Assembly (NCBI RefSeq): GCF_037076565.1 | Contig: NZ_AP029028.1 | Coordinates: forward strand, 868,001 to 932,000 | From: Herbaspirillum sp. DW155 | GTDB lineage: Bacteria > Pseudomonadota > Gammaproteobacteria > Burkholderiales > Burkholderiaceae_D | Length of the DNA: 64,000 nucleotides | Direction of reading: 5' to 3' | Shown here: piece by piece, positions 23,906 to 32,794 of the stretch | How positions within the stretch are numbered: position 1 is the first letter of the stretch | Layout: each line of letters begins with the position of its first letter | Program-made: the position numbers and the translations under genes | The notes under the pieces: generated by a model | Database searches by the model: none | The model's input: the letters and a program-made list of their open reading frames with translations, nothing else | What the model was told of the DNA's origin: nothing

Positions 23906-23934
23906 ACTTAGTTTTTATCACCCAAAAACTAAGT
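23906..23934. repeat. ACTTAGTTTTT inverted pair between cysM and the HTH gene
   Basis: ACTTAGTTTTT (23906-23916) and AAAAACTAAGT (23924-23934) are exact reverse complements around a 7-nt loop. The motif belongs to the dispersed AAAACT(T/A)AGTTTT family. It lies between convergent genes and 22 bp beyond the strong cysM terminator, so it is not needed for cysM termination. Confidence 0.75.
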
Positions 23935-23993
23935 AAACCGTCCGATGCCAGCCACCACGACGACTGCAGCGCTGGCACGCGGCCGGCTGCGGA

Positions 23994-24344
23994 TTACTCC
24001 GTCGTGCCGCCAGTCGGTGCCGGTGCGCCCGGGGCTGCACCTGGCTTGGGTTTGAACTGCTTGTCGCTGATGCGGAATTTTTCGCGGCGGTCGCCCATCA
24101 GTTCGCGCAGTTCGCGGATCGACAGTTCGCTCACCTCGTGCATGCGGATCAGCAGCGATGCACCGACCGGCAGGCGGCGGTGACGGATCTTGCTGATCAC
24201 CGGCGGTGCCACTTCCAGCGCACGCGAGAGGGCGGCATCATTCTTCAGATGCAGCTTTTCGATCAGCGCATCGAGCAGATGGTTGGGATCGTAGTTGACT
24301 TGATCGGTAATCGAGTTGGATTCAGCAGTATCGTGGGTAGTCAT
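23994..24344 (-). CDS. Small HTH (XRE-like) regulator
   Basis: This 116-residue protein has a helix-turn-helix at about residues 36-55 (NDAALSRALEVAPPVISKIR), a second conserved helix (LLIRMHEVSELSIRELRELMGDRR) and a Pro/Gly-rich basic tail. The pattern is typical of small XRE-type proteins common in Burkholderiales. No target is known. A 338-bp AT-rich gap lies upstream. Confidence 0.75.
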   Translation of the reverse strand: MTTHDTAESNSITDQVNYDPNHLLDALIEKLHLKNDAALSRALEVAPPVISKIRHRRLPVGASLLIRMHEVSELSIRELRELMGDRREKFRISDKQFKPKPGAAPGAPAPTGGTTE

Positions 24345-24682
24345 GATCGGGACGTTCCATTATGCAGATGTTTGTGGAAGGCTTTGCGCCTATGCATTAA
24401 TTGTTTGTAAAACTGCAAAACGCGACTGACGTTATCCGCGAAGGCGTTGCCTTTTTCTGCAAGATACCGAAAGCCCTATCAAAGAACGGCTTCAAAACAA
24501 TACTTCTTATCAAGTTCTCTGTTCTCTGACCTAATGCGCTTGAAGCAGCGCAACAATAATTCTATGTCTATATAGAAATAATTGCACATTTTTCATGCAG
24601 TCAGAAAATTCTATTTCTCAATAGTTGCAGAAACTCATTTTCAAATTTGTAACAGATATTAACAGGATTTTTTGTGCATTTG
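24345..24682. other. AT-rich intergenic region
   Basis: This gap is much richer in A and T than the surrounding sequence and holds no plausible gene. A near-palindrome at 24556-24583 (AATAATTCTAT facing ATAGAAATAATT) and several TTCTAT/ATAGAA copies suggest protein binding. It contains the promoter of the 23994-24344 gene on its left side. Confidence 0.5.
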
Positions 24683-25282
24683 CTAGCGTTGTTCTTTTGA
24701 TACGACAAATGGCAGCATATTCCAGCCGCTTAGCCCCAGATTGCGCATGGTAGCCATGTTTTTTTCAAAGATGGCGGCCGCATCGGGGTAGGTGGCGACG
24801 GCCCGGTCGATGCTGCTTTCTCGCAACAGATGGAGGATGGGAAAAGGCGAGCGATTGCTGTAATTCTCAATATCGCCGGGCTCGGCATCGGCAAATTGAT
24901 AATCCGGGTGGAAGCTGGCAATCTGCAACACCCCGTCCAGCTCCATTCTTTCCAGCAAGCGGTCGGCCCAGTCCAGGAAATCGTTGTATTCGAGAAAATC
25001 GCCTAATGCGAGCGGGATGATGAAGAGGGTGGTGTCGACCTGCTCCGGGTCGGCTTTTGCCAAAAAGCTCAGTTCTTGTTCCAGATCAACTGAAAGATTG
25101 TTCCAATCCTGCTGCCGGCTGACGTGGTAGCGGACCTGATCCTTCACATGGACCGACTTGGCAAAAGGACAGAGATTCAGGCCGATCACGGCCTGTTCCA
25201 GCCAGGCGCGCGTGAGCGCCACGACCTCGGCGTCAGCGGGAGAGGGCAGGGAGGATGCGGGAGAAGGTGAAGAAGTACTCAT
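24683..25282 (-). CDS. DUF1415 family protein
   Basis: This 199-residue conserved protein has the family hallmark LNLCPFAKSV near residue 35, then IIPLALGDFLEYNDFLDWAD and ASFHPDYQFA. The function of the family is unknown. It is cytoplasmic with no membrane segment. The first 18 residues are Ser/Pro-rich and probably disordered. It is divergent from yaeQ. Confidence 0.9.
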   Translation of the reverse strand: MSTSSPSPASSLPSPADAEVVALTRAWLEQAVIGLNLCPFAKSVHVKDQVRYHVSRQQDWNNLSVDLEQELSFLAKADPEQVDTTLFIIPLALGDFLEYNDFLDWADRLLERMELDGVLQIASFHPDYQFADAEPGDIENYSNRSPFPILHLLRESSIDRAVATYPDAAAIFEKNMATMRNLGLSGWNMLPFVVSKEQR

Positions 25283-25424
25283 ACCGGCATTGTCGCACGC
25301 ACCACCGGCGCCTGGTCACAATTGCCCGCTGCCGCGCCAGATCGGCTATGCTTGCCAACCTTTGGCGGCGCGGCCGGTATTGCGGTATTGCGCGGCTGCC
25401 CTTTCCTTGCACGAACAGATTCCC

Positions 25425-25967
25425 ATGGCGCTCAAATCCACCATCTTCAAGGCCGACCTGCAGATTTCCGACATGGATCGGCATTACTACCAACAGCATG
25501 CACTGACCATCGCCCGCCATCCGTCCGAGACCGACGAGCGCATGATGATCCGCGTGCTTGCCTTCGCCCTCAACGCCAGCGAGGCGCTGGCCTTCGGCAA
25601 GGGCTTGTCGGACACCGATGAGCCCGACCTGTGGCAGAAAGACCTGACCGGGGCCATCGACCTGTGGATCGAAGTCGGCCAGCCGGACGACCGCGCCATC
25701 CTCAAGGCCTGCGGCCGCGCTGAACAGGTGCTGGTCTACAGCTACAGCAGCACCTCCAACATCTGGTGGAACCAGACCGGCAGCCGCGTGGACCGCGCCA
25801 AGAACCTCAAGGTCATCAATATCCCGGCCGAGGCCAGCCAGGCCCTGGCCGCGCTGGCCGAGCGCACCATGCAGCTGCAATGCACCATCCAGGACGGGCA
25901 GATCTGGCTGGGCGCCAATGAAAACATGGTGTTGATCGAGCCGGAAACGATCAAGGATGTTGCCTGA
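25425..25967 (+). CDS. yaeQ: YaeQ family protein
   Basis: This 180-residue protein matches YaeQ in length and in blocks such as IFKADLQISDMDRHYY, HPSETDERMM and YSYSSTSNIWW. The YaeQ fold is related to PD-(D/E)XK nucleases; its cellular role is not established. The ATG at 25425 is preceded by a weak ribosome binding site. The frame stays open far upstream, but the family begins at MALKS. Confidence 0.92.
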   Translation: MALKSTIFKADLQISDMDRHYYQQHALTIARHPSETDERMMIRVLAFALNASEALAFGKGLSDTDEPDLWQKDLTGAIDLWIEVGQPDDRAILKACGRAEQVLVYSYSSTSNIWWNQTGSRVDRAKNLKVINIPAEASQALAALAERTMQLQCTIQDGQIWLGANENMVLIEPETIKDVA

Positions 25968-26002
25968 GTCCGTGCATCAGGCGGGTCAATGCGGGTAGTG
26001 CA

Positions 26003-26041
26003 ACGCGTCTGGAAAACTTAGTTTTTCAGACGCGTTTTCTT
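26003..26041 (+). terminator. Long hairpin terminator after yaeQ with the AAAACTTAGTTTT motif at its apex
   Basis: ACGCGTCTG (26003-26011) pairs with CAGACGCGT (26027-26035), and the stem continues through one G-T pair and AAAACT/AGTTTT to a single central T. TTTTCTT follows. The dispersed palindromic motif forms the top of this stem. Confidence 0.75.
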
Positions 26042-26071
26042 AAAATCCAGGAAGCAAAAACTTAGTTTTTC
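26014..26071. repeat. Paired AAAACTTAGTTTT elements between yaeQ and the phosphotransferase
   Basis: Two direct copies of AAAACTTAGTTTTTC, starting at 26013 and 26057, are separated by about 30 bp containing GCGTTTTCTTAAA. The second copy provides the stop codon (TAA on the minus strand) of the phosphotransferase gene. The whole unit aligns with 31808-31862. Confidence 0.7.
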
Positions 26072-27234
26072 TCCAGCGCCTGCGCCCGCCCTTCCAGATG
26101 CCCCAGCAGCCGCTGCCCTTCACTGGAATGGAACCAGTCGGCATGCCCCAGGAAATAGGTGTCATAGGCCAGCGAAGCATTCTGCGGCGACTGCGTGACG
26201 CCGTGGAAATAGTCCAGTTCCGCCAGCGCGAATTCGGCATGCACCAGCGGCAGCAGTGCAGCCAGCGCGCGCATCTGGCGCGCATTCAGCGGCTGCTGCG
26301 CGGCATAGCCATCGAGCATCGCATCGAGCAGGTCCAGATGGACCAACTGCACGTCCCGCTGCGCAATGGCCAGCCATTCGACGATGTTGCGCTCGATGGC
26401 GGTGGCCAGGTCATGCAGCGCGCAGGTGCGGTCGCACAGGCCGAAATCGAGCACCGTCTGCACGCGCGCTTCGCGCGTGCCATCGGTCCACAGCAGGTTG
26501 GAGGCATGCCAGTCGTTGTGCGTCCACAGTGGCGTGAATTCATCCAGATAGGGCTTGAGCCCGGCATGCCAGGGCAGCAGGTGCTGCGCCACTTCGCCGC
26601 GCCACGGACGGCCTTCGAGATATTCGGCAATGGCCGGGCGCTGTTCGATGTAGTACTGCAGCGGCCGCACCGGGTCTTCCTGCGAGAAGATCGTGAAGCT
26701 CGATACCAGCGGTCGCGCCGGGCGTGCCGGGGCATCGTAGCCGGCTGCGGCCTGATGCAGGCGCGCCAGCATCTGTCCCGCTGAACGGGCATGGGTGCAG
26801 CTGCTGAAGGGTGTCCACGACATCGCTTCCCGATACAGATCCACGCCCGGCGCCAGCGGGAAGACTTCATAGGTCCAGTAGTCATCGGCCAGCGCCGTGG
26901 CGCCATCGGCCGTGCTCAGGGCGCTGATGACCGGCAGGCCGCGTGCCTGCAGATGCGCCACGAAGCGGTGTTCCTCGGCCAGTGCGGCGACGTCGCGCAC
27001 GCGTGCGTGATGGCGCTTGACGATGATGGGCCCGCTCTCGGTCTGCATCACGCAGGCCGCCGAGAACGGGCGCGGGCTGTGCCATTCCAGCCGCAACGGC
27101 TGGCCCACGCCGGGATAGTGGCGCAGCACGCGGGCCACTTCGGCCGAGGTCAGTGCGGGCCAGTCGGAAATGACCGGCTCCACGCCCATGCCGTGGCTGA
27201 TGACGCGGGTGAGGTGATGGGAAGCGGCGTCCAT
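26062..27234 (-). CDS. Phosphotransferase of the aminoglycoside/choline kinase fold
   Basis: This 390-residue protein has a kinase-like fold. The catalytic loop reads LWTHNDWHASNLLW (near residues 235-248) and is followed by the metal site VLDFGLCD. The family phosphorylates small molecules with ATP; it includes aminoglycoside, choline and homoserine kinases and the stress kinase SrkA. The gene lies 23 bp downstream of a TonB-dependent siderophore receptor on the same strand, so the two are probably co-transcribed. The start is uncertain, because the ribosome binding site is weak and an alternative ATG lies 15 codons in. Substrate unknown. Confidence 0.8.
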   Translation of the reverse strand: MDAASHHLTRVISHGMGVEPVISDWPALTSAEVARVLRHYPGVGQPLRLEWHSPRPFSAACVMQTESGPIIVKRHHARVRDVAALAEEHRFVAHLQARGLPVISALSTADGATALADDYWTYEVFPLAPGVDLYREAMSWTPFSSCTHARSAGQMLARLHQAAAGYDAPARPARPLVSSFTIFSQEDPVRPLQYYIEQRPAIAEYLEGRPWRGEVAQHLLPWHAGLKPYLDEFTPLWTHNDWHASNLLWTDGTREARVQTVLDFGLCDRTCALHDLATAIERNIVEWLAIAQRDVQLVHLDLLDAMLDGYAAQQPLNARQMRALAALLPLVHAEFALAELDYFHGVTQSPQNASLAYDTYFLGHADWFHSSEGQRLLGHLEGRAQALEKN

Positions 27235-27257
27235 GAAGTCGTCAGCAAACCGGCAGA

Positions 27258-29420
27258 TCAGAAATCATATTGCAGCGACAGTCGCGCCGTACGCGGCGCA
27301 CCGAGGTGCACATAGCTGTCGCCCAGGTACTGGCCGGCATCCTTCCAGTAACGCTTGTCGAACACGTTGTCGACGTTGGCGCGCAGGGTGGCGGTGTGGC
27401 CGTTGATGCGCAGCCTGTAGCGCAGCCCGGCATTGAACACGTGCACCGCCGGCAGGCTCACGCTGCCATCGCGCGTGGCAGGTTTGCGCCCGCTGTAGAG
27501 CCAGCTGCCCATGAGGTTGACGCCTTCCACCCCCGGCAACGCATAGTCGGCATAGACGCTGCTGCGCAGGCGCGGCACGTTGACTACCTGCTGGCCATCA
27601 TAGGCGGGCGTGCCGGTATCGCTGGCGCGCGCGCGGATGGCCGTCACGCTGGCACCGACGGCCAGGCGCGGGGTGAGCCTGCCGTTGGCGCCGAGTTCGA
27701 GGCCGGTGTTGGTCTGGCGGCCTTGCTGGACGTAGGTGAAACTGCCGCTGTCGTCCGGCTTCTGGTACTCGTAGGCCTTGCGGATGCGGAAGACGGCGGC
27801 GCTCAACGCCAGATCGGGCGACACCTCATATTTGGCACCGGCCTCCAGTTGACGTGCGACCGACGGCGGCAACGTGGTCGGGAAGTTGCTGACCCAGAAC
27901 GGTGCCGAGCTGCCCATTGTCAGGGTTTCGGCATAGCTGCCGTAGAGCGAGACGTTCTGCACCGGCTTGAAGATCAACGCCAGTTGCGGCAGGAAGAGAT
28001 TGCGCGAGGTGGCGCGCGTGACGCTGCCATCGGCGCCGAAAGCCTGCTCGTTCAGCCACACCTGACGTCCTCCGGCAATGGCTTGCCAGCGCTCCGAAAA
28101 TTGCAGGCGGTCGCTGAAGAAGAGCGCCTTCTGGCGACTGTCCAGGTTGCGGTAGGCTGGTGGAATGGGCGCATCTGAAGGTGTGAGTGCCGGCGTGCCC
28201 GTGTAGATGTTGCCGCTGCCCACCAGCACGCTGATGCCATCGGATTTGTCCACCACCCGGCGCGACATGGCCACGCCCATCGTCAGCTCATGCTGGAGCC
28301 AACCGGTGGCGAATTTGCCGGTCATGACCGCCTGCGCTTCGTCGTTGCGGCGCTCGTCATCGGGCACGCGATAGTCATAGACATCGAAGTCGCCATTGGC
28401 GGCAAAGGTGGAGGATGCCCCGCCACCGCTGCCATAGGGGAAGGCCAGATAATCATCGATGACGGCGCGGCTGCGCCCGGCCTGCACATAAGCACGCCAG
28501 TTCGCATTGACTTCGGTATCCACCCGCAGGCGATAGTTCAGCGAGCTGTCCCGCACCGGCTGCGCCCACGATTGCGGCGTCAGCATGGTGGTGGGCGACA
28601 CGCCAGAGGGCAGCGTGGTCCCGCCCAGCAACTGATAGCCGGCCACCGAGTGCTGCGCCTTCTGCTGGTATTCGGTATCGAACTGCACCAGCGTCTTGGA
28701 CGACAGCGCCCAGGTCGCCGACAGCGAGGCGAAGTCGCGCCAGCCATCGCCATTGTTGACGTAGGAATGGATGTCTTCATGCGCGGCATTGATGCGCAGG
28801 CCGAACTGCTTTTGCTCACCGAAGATGGCACCGAGGTCGGTGGCCAGGTAGCGCGAGCCGTTCGAATCCGTGCCCAGCGTGAGCGAACGCACGTTGGCCG
28901 GGCGCTTGGTCACATAGTTGACGATGCCGCCGGCGCTGCTCACGCCGGCCTGCAGACCGGCCACGCCCTTGAGAAATTCGACGCGCTCCTTGTTCTCCAG
29001 CGCCACGGTCTGCTCGCCGACGACGGTCAGTCCATCGATGCGATAGGCGCTGGCCGGGTCCAGCGTGATGCCGCGAATGGCGAAGTTTTCGTAATAGCCG
29101 ACGGGGGCATAGTTCTCGTTGATGGAGGCGTCGTTCTTGACCACATCCGAGAGCAGGCGCGATTGCTGGTCGCGCATCTGCGCCGCGGTGACGACCGCCA
29201 CCGAGGCCGGGGTATCGAGCAGCGGCGCGTCCTCGAAGCCGGCCACCGAGGCCGAGCGCGCATGGCTGGCGTCCTTGCTGCCGCTGGCGGTGACGTTGAC
29301 GGTGGGCAGGGACTCGCCCTTGTCGTCGGCGCTGTCGGCAGCACGGGCGGCCGAGAGGCCAAGCGAGGTGCCGGCCAGCGTCAGCATGAGCGTGGAGGCC
29401 AGGGGTGCAATGCGTTTCAT
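27258..29420 (-). CDS. TonB-dependent siderophore receptor
   Basis: This 720-residue outer-membrane receptor has a signal peptide (MKRIAPLASTLMLTLAGTSL, cleaved near AARA). A TonB-box-like LPTVNVTA stretch follows at about residue 35, then a plug domain with YENFAIRGITLD and ERVEFLKGVAG, and a 22-strand barrel ending in the aromatic SLQYDF motif. The plug resembles ferric hydroxamate and catecholate receptors. The ATG at 29420 gives a proper signal peptide; a longer frame to 29465 does not. No sigma or anti-sigma pair is adjacent. A phosphotransferase gene follows. Confidence 0.92.
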   Translation of the reverse strand: MKRIAPLASTLMLTLAGTSLGLSAARAADSADDKGESLPTVNVTASGSKDASHARSASVAGFEDAPLLDTPASVAVVTAAQMRDQQSRLLSDVVKNDASINENYAPVGYYENFAIRGITLDPASAYRIDGLTVVGEQTVALENKERVEFLKGVAGLQAGVSSAGGIVNYVTKRPANVRSLTLGTDSNGSRYLATDLGAIFGEQKQFGLRINAAHEDIHSYVNNGDGWRDFASLSATWALSSKTLVQFDTEYQQKAQHSVAGYQLLGGTTLPSGVSPTTMLTPQSWAQPVRDSSLNYRLRVDTEVNANWRAYVQAGRSRAVIDDYLAFPYGSGGGASSTFAANGDFDVYDYRVPDDERRNDEAQAVMTGKFATGWLQHELTMGVAMSRRVVDKSDGISVLVGSGNIYTGTPALTPSDAPIPPAYRNLDSRQKALFFSDRLQFSERWQAIAGGRQVWLNEQAFGADGSVTRATSRNLFLPQLALIFKPVQNVSLYGSYAETLTMGSSAPFWVSNFPTTLPPSVARQLEAGAKYEVSPDLALSAAVFRIRKAYEYQKPDDSGSFTYVQQGRQTNTGLELGANGRLTPRLAVGASVTAIRARASDTGTPAYDGQQVVNVPRLRSSVYADYALPGVEGVNLMGSWLYSGRKPATRDGSVSLPAVHVFNAGLRYRLRINGHTATLRANVDNVFDKRYWKDAGQYLGDSYVHLGAPRTARLSLQYDF

Positions 29421-29493
29421 CGTGTTCTGATCGTGGAAGAGGGCAAGCGGGAGCACGCCGGGCACGCTCCGTCATTCAACAGGGGCTGGTCAG

Positions 29494-30648
29494 TCAGGGA
29501 TTGCGCGCCGTGGCGACGGCACGGCCGAGGTCGGCCACCGACATCGCGTAGAAGTAGCTGCGATTGTACTGCGTGATGGCGTAGAAGTTGTTGGTGGCGA
29601 TCCAGTACTCGGTGGGGCCGGTGCCGTTCTGCAGGTCGACCAGGCCGAAGCGCATGCCGGCCGGCAGGTCCGGGGTGGAGATGCCGGCGGCGTGCAGTTC
29701 GTCGGCGGTGTATCTGGCTTCCAGGCCTTGGTTGAGCATGGCTTCCCACTGGCGGTTCTCGCTGGAGACCTGCACCGGGAAAGCCACCGGCTCGCCGCGC
29801 TGCCAGCCATGCACGGCCAGGTAGTGGGCCACGCTGCCGATGGCATCCACCGGCGAATTGCGCAGGTCGATCTTGCCGTCGCCATCGAAGTCCACCGCAT
29901 ACTCGCGGATGCTGCCCGGCATGAACTGCGGCCAGCCAATTGCGCCGGCATAGGAGCCGCGCAGCGACATCGGATCGATGCCGGCTTCGCGCGCCCACAG
30001 CAGGGTGTTTTCCAGTTCGCCGCGGAAGAAGGCCATGCGTGCGTCACGATTGGGCGTGTTGGGGTAATCGAAGGCCAGCGTGGTCAGCACATCCATGACG
30101 CGGAAGTTGCCGGTATTGCGACCATAGACCGTCTCCACGCCGATGATGCCGACGATGATTTCCATGGGCACGCCATACTGCGCTTCGGCGCGGGCCAGTG
30201 CCACGCCATAGGTGTTCCAGAAATCGACGCCGGCATTGATGCGCACCGGTTCCACGAAGCGCGCGCGATAGGCCGTCCAGTTCTTGGGCTTGGTGCCGGG
30301 CGCGGGCTTGATGAGCTGGATGGCACTGTCCACGTAGCGGGTCTGGGCGAAGAGCGCATTGAGGTCGCTGCGCTGGAAGTGGTTGCGTTCCACCATCTCG
30401 TCCATGAAGCGGCCGACGTCCTTCCACTCGTTGAAGTTGACGAACTCGCCCTGGTCGGCGGCCGCTGCTTTCTTCTTCGCCTGCGGTTTGGCCTTCTTGT
30501 CTGCCGTCTTCTTGTTCGCCGCCTTGTTCTGGGTTTTCTTGTCCACAGGCTTGCCCTCTTGCGCTTGCACGGCAGGAGCCAAGGCACACAGGCCGGCCAA
30601 CATCAGGATCAAGGTCAGGGAGGTCAGGCGGGGCAGGGAGATGGGCAT
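29494..30648 (-). CDS. mltB: Membrane-bound lytic transglycosylase B
   Basis: This 384-residue murein hydrolase has a signal peptide (cleaved near VQAQ, residue 30) without a clear lipobox. A Lys/Ala-rich linker spans about 33-63, and the catalytic glutamate is E172 in GVETVYG. Later blocks AIGWPQFMPGS and DFDGDGKIDL are typical of MltB. It cleaves peptidoglycan in the periplasm with 1,6-anhydro product formation. The start at 30648 was chosen for its signal peptide. The lysine-rich linker is longer than in E. coli MltB. Confidence 0.92.
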   Translation of the reverse strand: MPISLPRLTSLTLILMLAGLCALAPAVQAQEGKPVDKKTQNKAANKKTADKKAKPQAKKKAAAADQGEFVNFNEWKDVGRFMDEMVERNHFQRSDLNALFAQTRYVDSAIQLIKPAPGTKPKNWTAYRARFVEPVRINAGVDFWNTYGVALARAEAQYGVPMEIIVGIIGVETVYGRNTGNFRVMDVLTTLAFDYPNTPNRDARMAFFRGELENTLLWAREAGIDPMSLRGSYAGAIGWPQFMPGSIREYAVDFDGDGKIDLRNSPVDAIGSVAHYLAVHGWQRGEPVAFPVQVSSENRQWEAMLNQGLEARYTADELHAAGISTPDLPAGMRFGLVDLQNGTGPTEYWIATNNFYAITQYNRSYFYAMSVADLGRAVATARNP

Positions 30649-30865
30649 GAGCGGGATGGGCAGCAAACGAGGCAGGCGATCTGTTCGGCAGGGGAGGACA
30701 ACAAGCGCGCAAGTATACCCCATCGAGGGTCTTGCCCCGTGCTGGTGCAGGGTGGACGACGCGGCATTGACCACGATAAGCGACAGCCGATGTCAGCAGA
30801 TGTACACTAGCCCCACGAGACAACCCGGCTGGCCTCAGGCTTGCCAGATAGCAACAAGAGCAATA

Positions 30866-31807
30866 ATGACCACCGCCATCTATACGCACGCCGATTGCCA
30901 GCGCCATGAAATGGGTGACTGGCACCCCGAGGCTCCGGCTCGGCTGGAAGCCATCGAAGACCAGCTGATCCTGAGCCGCATCGATCAATTCCTCGACCGC
31001 CGCGAAGCGCCCCTGGCCGATCCGGCCGAACTGGAGCGCGTGCATACATCGGGCGCCGTCGATTACGTGCGCGAGCACTGCCATGCGCTGAGCCTGTCGG
31101 GCCAGCATTACTACTCCATCGACGGCGATACCCTGCTCAACAAGCACAGCTGGCGAGCCGCCCTGCGCGCGGCCGGCGCGGCCGTGGCGGCGACCGATGC
31201 GGTAATCGCGGGTGAACTGGACAATGCCTTCTGCGCGGTACGTCCGCCCGGCCACCACGCCATGCCGGGGCAGGCGATGGGTTTTTGCCTGTTCAACAAT
31301 GTGGCGGTGGCGGCGCGCCATGCCATCGATGTACACGGGCTGGAGCGGGTGGCGGTGATCGACTTCGACGTGCATCACGGCAATGGCACCGAAGACATCT
31401 TTGCCCATGATCCCCGGGTGCTGATGGTGAGCTTCTTCCAGCATCCCTTCTATCCTTTCTCGGGCGATGCGCCCACCGAGGCGCACATCGTCAACGTGCC
31501 GGTGCCGGCCTATTCCGATGGCAGCGCGGTGCGCCAGGTGGTCAACGAGAAATGGCTGCCGGCCTTGCATGCGCACCAGCCGCAGATGATCTTCATCTCG
31601 GCCGGCTTCGATGCCCACCGCGAAGACGACATGGGCCAGATGGGGCTGGTGGAGGCCGATTACGCCTGGATGACGCGACAGATCATGAAGATCGCCGACC
31701 AGTATGCCAAGGGCCGCATCGTCAGTTGCCTCGAAGGCGGTTACAACCTCTCGGCGCTGGGACGCAGCGTGGTGGCCCACCTCAAGGTACTGGCCGACCT
31801 GGAATAG
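30866..31807 (+). CDS. Histone deacetylase-like amidohydrolase
   Basis: This 313-residue protein belongs to the arginase/deacetylase superfamily. Key residues are visible: the His pair H130-H131 (RPPGHHA), the zinc ligands D168 and H170 (DFDVHHGNG), and SAGFDAHRED near residue 250. Bacterial members deacetylate polyamines, acetoin-related substrates or proteins; the substrate cannot be decided here. The ATG at 30866 begins MTTAIYTHADC, as in family members. Confidence 0.92.
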   Translation: MTTAIYTHADCQRHEMGDWHPEAPARLEAIEDQLILSRIDQFLDRREAPLADPAELERVHTSGAVDYVREHCHALSLSGQHYYSIDGDTLLNKHSWRAALRAAGAAVAATDAVIAGELDNAFCAVRPPGHHAMPGQAMGFCLFNNVAVAARHAIDVHGLERVAVIDFDVHHGNGTEDIFAHDPRVLMVSFFQHPFYPFSGDAPTEAHIVNVPVPAYSDGSAVRQVVNEKWLPALHAHQPQMIFISAGFDAHREDDMGQMGLVEADYAWMTRQIMKIADQYAKGRIVSCLEGGYNLSALGRSVVAHLKVLADLE

Positions 31808-31862
31808 TTAGGTTTTCCACAGGCGTTTGTTAAATTCAGGCCGGTAAAAACTAAGTTTTTGG
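31807..31862. repeat. Paired AAAACTAAGTTTT-family element between convergent genes
   Basis: A degenerate unit TTAGGTTTTCC (31808-31818) and a perfect 15-bp unit AAAAACTAAGTTTTT (31846-31860) flank AGGCGTTTGTTAAAT. This arrangement aligns along its length with the element at 26014-26071. Confidence 0.7.
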
Positions 31863-31866
31863 TTCA

Positions 31867-32739
31867 TCAGCCCTCATGGGCTTCATAGGCGGCAATGATC
31901 GCATCAGCCACTGCCCGCACCCGCGCGGTGCGGTTCAGGTCGCTGTGCAGCACCAGCCACATGTCGTAAGGTGCGGCGCGCTGCGGCCAGATGCGGACCA
32001 GGCCGCTGGCCTTGTCGCCCACGTGGGTGGGAAGCTCGCCGATGCCCATGCCCGCCAGAAGACTGTCATACATCACCAGTCCGGTACTTACTTCCATGGC
32101 CACATTGGCCTGGGCGATGGATTCGCCGCAAATCTGCTCGGATTTGGCGGGCGAGACGCTGCGCGGATAGATCACCACGTCCTGTCCCTTGAGGCCGGTG
32201 CCGGGTTCGGGCAGGCCGCGCTTCTTCACGTAAGCCTTCGAGGCATACAAGCCGGTGTACAGGCGCTTGAGGTGGCGCGCGATCAGGTCCGGCGCATCCG
32301 GGCGTACGGTGCGCACGGCGATGTCGGCCTCGCGCTTGGTCAGGTTGGTCAGTTGCGTGGAGGTCGAGAGCACCACGCGGATGGTGGGATGTTGCTGGCG
32401 CAGCCGGTGCAATGCCGGCAGCAGGAAGTGGCGCGCGCTGATGTCGGTGGCAGCCAGCCGGACCACGCCGCACAGGCGTTCATCCATGCCCTGCATCTGC
32501 CGCTGCAATTGTTCGGCCCCCTGTTCCATCTGGCTGGCTGCGGTGGCGGCCAGTTCGCCGGCGGGTGTGGGCACGTAGCCGCTGGGCGTGCGCAGGAACA
32601 GGCGCGCACCCAGCGAGGTTTCCAGCGCGGCCAGGCGGCGGCCGACGGTGGCCTGGTCGATGTCGAGATGTTCGGCCGCCCCGCGCAAGGTGCCGACGCG
32701 GTAGATGGCCAGGAAGACGCGGGCATTGTCCCAATCCAT
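31867..32739 (-). CDS. LysR-family regulator
   Basis: This 290-residue protein has an N-terminal HTH (DNARVFLAIYRVGTLRGAAE, residues 3-22) and a C-terminal substrate-binding domain. The atypical LDIDQATVGRRLAALE recognition region resembles the subgroup of LysR proteins that control exporters or oxidoreductases. The ATG at 32739 is chosen by family alignment, although the frame remains open far upstream over the neighbouring gene. It is divergent from a DHA2 exporter, with a perfect palindrome in the shared 198-bp region. Confidence 0.9.
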   Translation of the reverse strand: MDWDNARVFLAIYRVGTLRGAAEHLDIDQATVGRRLAALETSLGARLFLRTPSGYVPTPAGELAATAASQMEQGAEQLQRQMQGMDERLCGVVRLAATDISARHFLLPALHRLRQQHPTIRVVLSTSTQLTNLTKREADIAVRTVRPDAPDLIARHLKRLYTGLYASKAYVKKRGLPEPGTGLKGQDVVIYPRSVSPAKSEQICGESIAQANVAMEVSTGLVMYDSLLAGMGIGELPTHVGDKASGLVRIWPQRAAPYDMWLVLHSDLNRTARVRAVADAIIAAYEAHEG

Positions 32740-32772
32740 GATGTGCCTTTGCTGCGGTCTGAGGGGGGAGTT

Positions 32773-32794
32773 GCTGATGCAAATTTGCATCAGC
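32773..32794. promoter_or_regulatory. Perfect 22-bp palindrome between lysR and the exporter
   Basis: GCTGATGCAAA is followed directly by its exact reverse complement. It lies 34 bp upstream of the LysR start and contains the LysR-type T-N11-A pattern. A further TTGCATCA half-site lies at about 32817. Binding by the adjacent LysR protein is a strong inference. Confidence 0.65.
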
